Below, in pieces: positions 6,712 through 12,635 of a stretch of 16,092 nt of DNA (positions are counted from its first letter, which is position 1; each line of letters opens with the position of its first letter). The DNA is from Limnoglobus sp043780595 (GTDB lineage Bacteria; Planctomycetota; Planctomycetia; Gemmatales; Gemmataceae). The position numbers were made by a program, and so were the translations under genes. The stretch spans positions 1 through 16,092 of the forward strand of contig JAYWCL010000229.1 of NCBI GenBank assembly GCA_043780595.1, given 5' to 3'. The notes under the pieces were generated by a model that worked only from the letters and a program-made list of their open reading frames with translations, was not told the origin of the DNA and did not search any database.

Positions 6712-6762
6712 CGCCTAATAGTCGGTCAGCACGCGCGGCGTGAACGAAGCGCGAAGGGCGTT
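6712..6762. repeat. Direct repeat A, right copy (3' end of the ATPase gene)
   Basis: This is the partner of 4643-4693 (48 of 51 bases identical). It contains the last 15 codons and stop of the intact ATPase plus 3 bp beyond the stop. The unique DNA between the two copies is about 2.02 kb and contains only the M23-like surface gene. Confidence 0.92.
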
Positions 6763-8598
6763 CAGGACGGCGAGCACGTCGATCACTTCCTGCGCGACTG
6801 CGCCGGCGACGGGGGGCAGGTAACCGGCGGCGGCGAGCAGCATTCCGACGAGGCTGAGTGCCATGCCGCCGATGGCGGTTTGCAATGCGATCCTGCGCAT
6901 CCGGCGGCCGATGTGCATCAACTCGTCGACCCGCTCCAGCGAGCTTTCGAGGATCACGGCCCCGGCGGCTTCGGCGGTGACATCGCTGCCTTGACCGAAC
7001 GCGATGCCGACCGTGGCGGCGGTCAATGCGGGCGCGTCGTTGATGCCGTCGCCCATGAACACGGTGGCCGCCTTTTTGGTTTCCTCACGCACCAGCGTCA
7101 GCTTCTGTTCGGGGCTTTGGCTCGCGTACACTTCGGTAATGCCGACCTTCTCCGCGAGGTAGCGCACTTCGGATTCGCGATCCCCGGACACCAGCAACAC
7201 GCGCTCGAATCCGTGGTGCGGCTTCAAGTGCCGGATGAACGCTTTGCCTTCGGCACGCGGTTCGTCGCGATACTGAAACGTCGCGGCGTAGTTGCCGTCG
7301 ATCACCGTCATGCACTCGAGACCGCCTGCCAGTGGCGGTAGCAACTCGGCGACTGCGGGCGATTGGGCGACGAGCTTTTTCCGGCTCGTGACTTGCACGA
7401 CTTTGCCGCCGATGTTGCCGCGCAGCCCGTCGCCGGGGCGCTCGCTGACCTCGCTCGCCTCGGCGAGTTTCAGCCCCGCCTCACTCGCCGCGGTAATCGT
7501 CGCCGCCGCCAGCGGGTGCCGCGAATATCGTTCCAAACTCGCCACCGCTGCCAGCACTTCGTCTTTCGTGAAACCCTTGCCGGGAAGCACTTCCGTGAGT
7601 TTCGGGTGCCCGTACGTGAGTGTACCCGTTTTGTCGAAGATGGCGGTTTTGCACGTGTCGATCTTTTCCAGAACGGCCGGGTCTTTGATGATGATGCCGC
7701 GCCGTGCCGCGAGCGAAACCGAGCCGATGATCGCGACGGGAATGCCGATGAGCAGCGGGCACGGCGTGGCCACGACCAGCACGCTGAGGAAGCGCAGCGC
7801 ATCGCCACTGGCGGCCCAGGCAATGAGCGCGATCGCCACCGCGACGGGCGTGTAAATCGCGCCGAGTTGATCGCCGAGACGCCGCAGCGCCGGCCGACGC
7901 TGCTCCGAGTCGCGCATCACTTGCATGATCTTGGCGTACCGCGAATCGACCGCCGTTTTCTCCGCACGGATCGTCAGTGCGCCATCGCCGTTGATCGCAC
8001 CCGACATCACCGTGGAACCGACCGCTTTCGACAAAACGTACGGCTCGCCGGTGAGGTACGATTCGTCCATCGTGCTGTGTCCCTCGACGACGACCGCATC
8101 GACGGGGCACGTTTCGTGCGGGAAAACAACGAGCGAATCGCCGACCGCCACTTCTTCCAAAGGGATGTCGCTGACCGTGCCATTCTGCTTGCGGTGCGCT
8201 TGCGAAGGCATCCGCTTCGCCAGTGCCTGCAATGCCGAGGACGCCCGACGCACCGCGTAATTTTCGAGCGCCTGCCCACCCGAAAGCATGAGCACGACGA
8301 GCGTACCGGCGAGGTATTCTTGGAGTAACACCGCCGTTACGATCGAAATGCCCGCGAGCAAATCGGAGCTGAAATCGAAGCGAATCAGCCGCATCAACAG
8401 CCCCGCAACGAGCGGAATGCCACCGACGACGAGCGCGACGAATAGCGGAATCGCCGGCCACGGAACCCCGAAGCATGTGCCCTCGAACACGTACGCAAAT
8501 CGCAGCAACAAATGCAGCGCAATCGCCACAAGTGCAATCGCGGCGATGACGAGTTCCCGCGAGACGAACGACTGAGTTTGTGACGCGGTTCGGTTCAT
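6715..8598 (-). CDS. Heavy-metal P1B-type ATPase, P1B-5-like (TPCP / QExxD)
   Basis: The ATG at 8598 gives 627 aa; the 21-residue upstream extension to 8661 has no features. All P-type landmarks are present: TGEP (183-186), the phosphorylation motif DKTGT (322-326), the P1B-specific HP dipeptide (361-362) and hinge GDGIND (516-521). The transmembrane-metal motif in the sixth predicted helix is TPCP (278-281), and the last membrane segment carries QEVID (603-607). Family knowledge: TPCP together with QExxD defines the P1B-5 subgroup, whose characterised member exports nickel and iron. There is no N-terminal HMA domain and no C-terminal hemerythrin domain; the chain stops right after the last helix with LRASFTPRVLTDY. 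The expected role is efflux of Fe/Ni/Co-like divalent metal across the inner membrane. Its duplicated 3' end near the ArsR promoter suggests it once lay directly upstream of the ArsR operon. Confidence 0.93.
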   Translation of the reverse strand: MNRTASQTQSFVSRELVIAAIALVAIALHLLLRFAYVFEGTCFGVPWPAIPLFVALVVGGIPLVAGLLMRLIRFDFSSDLLAGISIVTAVLLQEYLAGTLVVLMLSGGQALENYAVRRASSALQALAKRMPSQAHRKQNGTVSDIPLEEVAVGDSLVVFPHETCPVDAVVVEGHSTMDESYLTGEPYVLSKAVGSTVMSGAINGDGALTIRAEKTAVDSRYAKIMQVMRDSEQRRPALRRLGDQLGAIYTPVAVAIALIAWAASGDALRFLSVLVVATPCPLLIGIPVAIIGSVSLAARRGIIIKDPAVLEKIDTCKTAIFDKTGTLTYGHPKLTEVLPGKGFTKDEVLAAVASLERYSRHPLAAATITAASEAGLKLAEASEVSERPGDGLRGNIGGKVVQVTSRKKLVAQSPAVAELLPPLAGGLECMTVIDGNYAATFQYRDEPRAEGKAFIRHLKPHHGFERVLLVSGDRESEVRYLAEKVGITEVYASQSPEQKLTLVREETKKAATVFMGDGINDAPALTAATVGIAFGQGSDVTAEAAGAVILESSLERVDELMHIGRRMRRIALQTAIGGMALSLVGMLLAAAGYLPPVAGAVAQEVIDVLAVLNALRASFTPRVLTDY

Positions 8599-8776
8599 GC
8601 TGGCTTTCGTGTTTTGGTCGTGCGATTGGTACTTTATGGATGCGGACGGTATTCGTACCAAGGCAAATCGAACGCTTTAGCAAGGCTAAACGAGAAAAAC
8701 GGATATTTCCGCGTCGTGAATTGCAGGCATATTCCGCACATTTTACCAGAATCCATCCAATCGCGTTGCTTTGGCG

Positions 8777-8803
8777 TTGACTTGGCTCATGCCTAAGCAT
8801 AAT
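8777..8803 (+). promoter_or_regulatory. Candidate promoter of the delta-60 repeat gene
   Basis: TTGACT (8777-8782) and CATAAT (8798-8803) are separated by 15 nt. This is short of the optimum, but both hexamers are near consensus, and the site lies about 45 bp before the start codon at 8849. An imperfect palindrome, CTTGGC-TCAT-GCCTAAG, fills the spacer and could bind a regulator. The rest of the 250-bp divergent gap (8599-8848) shows nothing else that I can support. Confidence 0.4.
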
Positions 8804-8848
8804 TTTACATTGTGTCGGTAATTCTCAAGTTCAACTGAGGTATGTCCG

Positions 8849-10294
8849 ATGATTCGCAACACAATTTGGTCCCGCGTGAAGAAGATGTTTTCCGCCAGTC
8901 CGCCGGCGAAACCCGCGAGGTCGGCGAACCGCTTTCGGCTGTCGCTCAATACTCTCGAAGGACGCGAAGTTCCTGCGGGGTTGCTCGACACGACGTTCAG
9001 CAGCGACGGCAAACTGACGACGGCGTTCGATCTCGGCAGCCCGCCCAACGATCAAGCGACGGCCGTCGCAATCGATTCGTCGGGGCGAACGGTCGTTGCG
9101 GGGTTGGTCAAGCGGACGGCTACGGGCGACTTCGATTTCGGTGTCACGCGCTACACCACCACCGGCGCACTCGACACGTCGTTCAGCGGCGATGGCAAAA
9201 CGGTTATCGCCTTCGACCTCGGCGGCAACAAAGACGACCGACCGACCGGAATCGCCATCGATTCGTTCGGTCGCATCATCGTCGTGGGCAGCGTGCAGCG
9301 CAATTTAACCGGCGACTTCGATTTCGGCGTCGCACGCCTGACGACGACGGGTGCGCTCGACACGTCGTTTGCTGGGACGGGCAAAACGGCCATCGCCTTC
9401 GACATCGGCGGCAGCAGGAACGATCAGGCCACGGGCGTCGCGATCGATTCGTTCAACCGCATCATCGTCGGCGGCTATACCCAACGCAACTTCACCGGCG
9501 ATTACGATTTCGCCGTCACCCGTCTGTTGCCGTCCGGTGGCCGCGATGGGAGCTTTAGCGTCGATGGCCGCGCCACAGCGGCCTTCGATCTCGGCGGCGC
9601 GAAGGACGATCGCGCAACGGGTGTGGCGATCGATCGTTTGGGTCGCATCGTGCTCGGCGGTTACACGCAACGCAACTCGACGGGCGACTACGATTTCGCC
9701 GCCGCCCGCTTCAATACGTTCGGCAATCTCGATACGAGTTTCAGCAGCGACGGCAAAGCCGTTGTGGCCTTCAACCTCGGCGGCTCACGCGATGACCGCG
9801 CCAACGGCGTGGCCGTCGATTCGTTCAACCGCGTGGTTTTGGGCGGCTATACGCAACGGGTGTCGAGCGGAGATTACGACTTCGCGGCCGCACGGTTGAC
9901 CGCGACGGGCGTACTCGACACGTCGTTCGCGGGGTCGGGCAAGACGGCCATCGCCTTCGATTTGGGCGGCGCTGGCCGCAACAACGACCGCGCGAACAGC
10001 ATCGTCATCGATAACGTCGGCAATATCCTCCTCGGCGGTTTCGCACTGCGGAGTACCGGGAGCGATTTCGACTTCGCCGTGACCCGTCTCAACACGTTTG
10101 GCGGTCGCGATGCGAACTTCAGTGGCGACGGCAAGGTGACGGTGGCTTTCAACATCCCTAACGGTGGAAAGAGCGATGCGATTCGCGCCATCGCCGTCGA
10201 TTCGCGCCGTCGGGTCACCGCAGTGGGTAGCGTGCAATTCAACAATACGGGCGATTTCGACTTCGGCGTCATCCGCCTGAGCGGCGATTTCTAA
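8849..10294 (+). CDS. Delta-60 repeat surface protein with planctomycete LEGREVPA motif
   Basis: The ATG at 8849 has TGAGG 8 nt upstream. The 481-aa product starts with a basic N-terminus and the motif LSLNTLEGREVPAG (31-44), which in Gemmata relatives marks exported surface proteins. From residue 45 to the end there are seven units of about 62 residues. Each begins with LDTSF(S/A)GDGK-like sequence and continues AFDLGG...DD(R/Q)A.G(V/I)AIDS.(G/N)RI(V/I)(V/L)GG, ending TGD(F/Y)DFAVTRL. This is the delta-60 repeat ('uncharacterised delta-60 repeat domain'), a beta-propeller-like blade family; seven units fit one closed propeller. No catalytic domain or C-terminal anchor is visible. The probable role is extracellular binding or adhesion. 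Neighbouring units are very similar at DNA level. Confidence 0.92.
   Translation: MIRNTIWSRVKKMFSASPPAKPARSANRFRLSLNTLEGREVPAGLLDTTFSSDGKLTTAFDLGSPPNDQATAVAIDSSGRTVVAGLVKRTATGDFDFGVTRYTTTGALDTSFSGDGKTVIAFDLGGNKDDRPTGIAIDSFGRIIVVGSVQRNLTGDFDFGVARLTTTGALDTSFAGTGKTAIAFDIGGSRNDQATGVAIDSFNRIIVGGYTQRNFTGDYDFAVTRLLPSGGRDGSFSVDGRATAAFDLGGAKDDRATGVAIDRLGRIVLGGYTQRNSTGDYDFAAARFNTFGNLDTSFSSDGKAVVAFNLGGSRDDRANGVAVDSFNRVVLGGYTQRVSSGDYDFAAARLTATGVLDTSFAGSGKTAIAFDLGGAGRNNDRANSIVIDNVGNILLGGFALRSTGSDFDFAVTRLNTFGGRDANFSGDGKVTVAFNIPNGGKSDAIRAIAVDSRRRVTAVGSVQFNNTGDFDFGVIRLSGDF
8981..10287 (+). repeat. Seven tandem coding repeats of about 186 bp
   Basis: Within the delta-60 gene, units recur about every 62 codons, for example the codons for LDTTF/LDTSF at residues 46, 108 and 170. 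Units 2, 3 and 6 share long near-identical stretches such as CTCGACACGTCGTT followed by GGCAAAACGG-like sequence. The array is prone to copy-number change by recombination. It is not a CRISPR array. Confidence 0.85.
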
Positions 10295-10309
10295 CGCGAT
10301 CTCCGCGCT

Positions 10310-10341
10310 GCGTTCACTGAGGCTCGAACCTCAGTGAACGC
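10310..10341 (+). terminator. Perfect 13-bp hairpin after the delta-60 gene
   Basis: GCGTTCACTGAGG (10310-10322) pairs perfectly with CCTCAGTGAACGC (10329-10341) around a 6-nt loop, 16 bp after the stop codon. There is no clean T-run, although TTCGGTTTCT follows. It is probably a transcript end or RNA-stabilising structure. Confidence 0.65.
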
Positions 10342-10463
10342 CTTCGGTTTCTCGCTTCCACAACCGCTTCCTTTTCGCAATTCTCGTTCGCGCCCGCGTT
10401 CAATTTATCCAGATTGCCGAGATACCAGACAGTCCTTTGGAAAATTCCGATTGTAAGGCGTAA

Positions 10464-10482
10464 GGATGTCTTGCGGACATCC
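10464..10482. other. Small inverted repeat upstream of the Clp_N gene
   Basis: GGATGTC-TTGCG-GACATCC forms a 7-bp perfect stem with a 5-nt loop about 70 bp before the Clp_N start codon. It could be an operator, a leader hairpin or a dispersed palindrome. The remainder of the 10342-10553 gap shows no supported gene. Confidence 0.45.
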
Positions 10483-10553
10483 GGTGCGATGACCATAATT
10501 CCCTTCACGGATAAAGTACGCCCGACTTTTTTATCTCATACTGTAGGTAGGCC

Positions 10554-11057
10554 ATGTCCGATCGATTTGAGGAGGATATTTTCCTCATCAGCGGCCGCCT
10601 TCGCCCCGATGTTGTGGACGGAACCACCGCTCACGCTCTCCGCGAAGCCCTTCTGCATACGCGATCTACGAACTGGGACAGCGTTCGTACGCCGCACCTG
10701 TTCATGGGGTTGCTCGCTGCCCCCGATTCGTCGATTACCGCATGGGCCGACCGCATCGGTGCGGACATGCACAAGTTGCTCGATCAGTTCCGCGACTTGT
10801 TCTATCAAGAAACCGAACCGGTCCCGCCACTGTTGCTCAACCGCGAGTTCCTGTCGGACAACGTACTGCGATTATTGCGCGACTCGTACGCCCGCGCCAT
10901 AGACAACGGCCGCAACTACCTGACGCAGATGGACATCCTGATTACGATGTTCAGCACGCCGAACAGCATCGTCGCCGAGTGCTTCGAGCGCATCGGCGTC
11001 ACCGCCGCGCACCTGACCGAAACCGCCGTCGCCGCCGAGCGCGACGGCGGCGACTGA
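10554..11057 (+). CDS. Stand-alone double Clp_N-domain protein
   Basis: The ATG at 10554 has GTAGG close upstream, and the product is 167 aa. Two Clp N-terminal repeats are visible. The first (about 25-80) reads ALREALLHTRSTNWDSVRTPHLFMGLL followed by a short helix pair with WADRIGADMHKLLDQF. The second (about 102-158) reads LSDNVLRLLRDSYARAID, then LTQMDILITMFSTPNSIVAECFERIGVT. In ClpA/ClpB/ClpC this module binds substrates and adaptors ahead of the AAA+ domains; here no AAA+ domain follows. It may be an adaptor, a decoy or a phosphopeptide-binding module. It is originally convergent with the NTPase/TPR pair, since repeat B shows their 3' ends were adjacent before the mono-heme gene was inserted. 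A functional link is possible but unproven. Confidence 0.85.
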   Translation: MSDRFEEDIFLISGRLRPDVVDGTTAHALREALLHTRSTNWDSVRTPHLFMGLLAAPDSSITAWADRIGADMHKLLDQFRDLFYQETEPVPPLLLNREFLSDNVLRLLRDSYARAIDNGRNYLTQMDILITMFSTPNSIVAECFERIGVTAAHLTETAVAAERDGGD

Positions 11058-11102
11058 TGTTTCACGAGCCGCCGGGCTTGTCCCGGCGGGAGTATCGCTC
11101 GC
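11033..11102. repeat. Direct repeat B, left copy (pairs with 12566-12635)
   Basis: The 70 bp match 12566-12635 with a single difference (T at 11060, C at 12593) and an exact offset of 1533 bp. The copy holds the last codons and stop of the Clp_N gene. Read on the other strand, it also holds the last codons of the TPR gene (ERYSRRDKPGGS and stop). Both borders are sharp. Confidence 0.95.
11069..11089. terminator. Strong GC hairpin inside direct repeat B (left copy)
   Basis: CCGCCGGG (11069-11076) and CCCGGCGG (11082-11089) form a perfect 8-bp stem with loop CTTGT. It lies 11 bp after the Clp_N stop codon. It is palindromic, so it could end transcripts from either side; there is no T-run. Confidence 0.55.
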
Positions 11103-12565
11103 ACGTCAGCAAAGAGGGTAGCCCGATGTCTCCACTCTCTCGACTCGCGCTATCCCCAACTCCCTTTCTTACCTGTGCTTGTCTCATTATGGTGGCACTC
11201 GCTCCCGCTGCTCCGAAAGAGAACGATACCTCACCCCAGGCGATTTACCATAAGGATCGGGTACACGTGTGGAACCGCGTCCACGCTGCTTTCTTTGTCC
11301 GCACCGGGCTTGACGGCCGAAGCTACGGGGAAGACCGTCTGGAGCCGCTGTTGTGGAGCGATTCCAAGTACTTGTTGGAAGGAAAAACAGCCGACCGCGC
11401 TGCGGCCGTACTGGAGGAATTCCTCCGCGATAAAGGTGAGACGCTGATCGACGACCCGTCGAAGCGGGCGATACTCCAGCGTGATCTTTGGCTCGTCTCC
11501 AACTGGCTGGCGGGCAAGCCCGACGACGACCGCAAGCGGCTCGATCCTCTCCTCGCACAGGTCATCCGCCGGCTTGCCCTGACGCCGGAACAGATCGCCA
11601 AGCTGCCGGACAACTACGCGGCGACCGTTGCCTCGAAGGCGTTCGCCGATAAGTTCGATGCGGAGAAGCCTGAGCGGTCGTACCTGCCGGCCGACATGTT
11701 CGAGACCGACGGCCCTTGGGTGTGCGTAGGTCGGGCAGTCGGGCCGACCGCCCCCTTCCACCTCCTCGAAGACGGCGGCAACCGGTTCACGAACTCCGCG
11801 TTTCTGATCTTCCTGAAGTTACCGGGCGGCCGCGACAAAACGCTCGAGTTCTTGAAGACGCTTGCCGCATTCGATAAACCTCTGGTGCTTCCCAACGCCG
11901 ACGAGAAAACCAAGCGGAGTTTATCGCATTTGCCGAACCCAGCGATGCCGCAATGGCCCAAGGGGACCGAAGTCGCTTTGGTTCGGCGGGCCATGCTCAT
12001 CGACTCGTCGCGGAAGGTCGTCGTCAGCCCGCTGACCGAAAGCGTGCAACTGCGGGCGATGAGTACGGACGCCCCGGCTCTCACGGCGGAGACGATCGGC
12101 AAAATCACAGGCCGAAAGGGAACGGGCGGGCAGGCGTTCGCCGAATTCCAACTTCGACGCGCGGGGTTGCTCGGGGGGAAGACGCGCGGGCTGCGCGACG
12201 TGTCCGAGGATCGCGACTTTAAGACCGGGTTCAGTTCTCACATGTTTGACGAGTTCGAACAACCACTCGACAACGACCGGCCGTTCCCCCAGCGAGCTTT
12301 GCCCTTCGCGAACAACAGGGCGTCGTGCATCGTCTGCCATTCCGCTCCCGGAGTGTACGGCTTCAACAGCATCCAGGGTTTCGCGTTCGGGCTTCCGGGG
12401 GTCGTGAGGAACGAGGACGGCAACGAACTCAAACGACACGCGCTAGCCGCAATGACGGTGGAGAAGGTCGAAAAAGCGGCCGTCAAGTGGAAGGAAGGGC
12501 AGCCGGGCTGGGCGGCTTTGCGAAAACTGCTGCCAGAGTAGCCGAGGGTGGCAGCTCGTGCAGCA
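11103..12565. other. Unique segment bracketed by repeat B (candidate single-gene insertion)
   Basis: This 1.46-kb segment lies exactly between the two repeat B copies. It contains one plus-strand gene with its own ribosome binding site and only a 24-bp tail. I see no terminal inverted repeats and no transposase or integrase in it. Deleting it with one repeat copy would rejoin the Clp_N and TPR genes tail to tail. Confidence 0.75.
11126..12541 (+). CDS. Secreted protein with a single C-terminal CxxCH haem motif
   Basis: The ATG at 11126 is preceded by AAAGAGGG with 7-nt spacing and followed by a signal peptide: R6, the core FLTCACLIMVALAPAA, and probable cleavage near residue 29. The open frame further upstream belongs to the Clp_N region. 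The 471-aa product has no domain I can name over residues 35-390. It does contain charged helical stretches and the segment MFDEFEQPLDNDRPFPQRAL just before CIVCH (C401, C404, H405), the only c-type haem motif. This is the layout of planctomycete cytochrome c-like proteins with an uncharacterised N-terminal region. After the motif comes GVYGFNSI and an amphipathic C-terminal helix. It would be exported to the periplasm and haem-attached by the Ccs/Ccm system. Its redox partner is unknown. It lies alone between direct repeats. Confidence 0.88.
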   Translation: MSPLSRLALSPTPFLTCACLIMVALAPAAPKENDTSPQAIYHKDRVHVWNRVHAAFFVRTGLDGRSYGEDRLEPLLWSDSKYLLEGKTADRAAAVLEEFLRDKGETLIDDPSKRAILQRDLWLVSNWLAGKPDDDRKRLDPLLAQVIRRLALTPEQIAKLPDNYAATVASKAFADKFDAEKPERSYLPADMFETDGPWVCVGRAVGPTAPFHLLEDGGNRFTNSAFLIFLKLPGGRDKTLEFLKTLAAFDKPLVLPNADEKTKRSLSHLPNPAMPQWPKGTEVALVRRAMLIDSSRKVVVSPLTESVQLRAMSTDAPALTAETIGKITGRKGTGGQAFAEFQLRRAGLLGGKTRGLRDVSEDRDFKTGFSSHMFDEFEQPLDNDRPFPQRALPFANNRASCIVCHSAPGVYGFNSIQGFAFGLPGVVRNEDGNELKRHALAAMTVEKVEKAAVKWKEGQPGWAALRKLLPE

Positions 12566-12635
12566 CGCCGAGCGCGACGGCGGCGACTGATGCTTCACGA
12601 GCCGCCGGGCTTGTCCCGGCGGGAGTATCGCTCGC
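12566..12635. repeat. Direct repeat B, right copy (3' end of the TPR gene)
   Basis: This is the partner of 11033-11102, with 69 of 70 bases identical. It contains a residual copy of the Clp_N gene tail (codons for AERDGGD and TGA) in front of the real 3' end of the TPR gene. The hairpin recurs here at 12602-12622, now inside the TPR coding region (codons for SRRDKPGG). Confidence 0.95.

Noticed and set aside
7363..8328. 321-codon plus-strand frame opposite the ATPase
   Set aside because: It is rich in Arg/His/Asp as expected of an antisense frame, and has no domain or ribosome binding site.
7481..8800. Long minus-strand open frame (439 codons) over the ATPase gene
   Set aside because: It is a GC-driven shadow frame rich in Arg/Ala/Gly; the ATPase frame has all family motifs.
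8981..10287. Regular repeats that could suggest a CRISPR or other array
   Set aside because: The units are in-frame 186-bp coding repeats of the delta-60 family, with no short identical repeats separated by unique spacers.
10314..10508. 64-codon minus-strand open frame between the delta-60 and Clp_N genes
   Set aside because: It overlaps the hairpin at 10310-10341, has no recognisable motif and no convincing ribosome binding site.
11103..12565. Interpretation of the repeat-B segment as a classical insertion sequence or integron cassette
   Set aside because: There is no transposase or integrase, no terminal inverted repeats and no attC-like fold, and the 70-bp duplication is much longer than typical target duplications.
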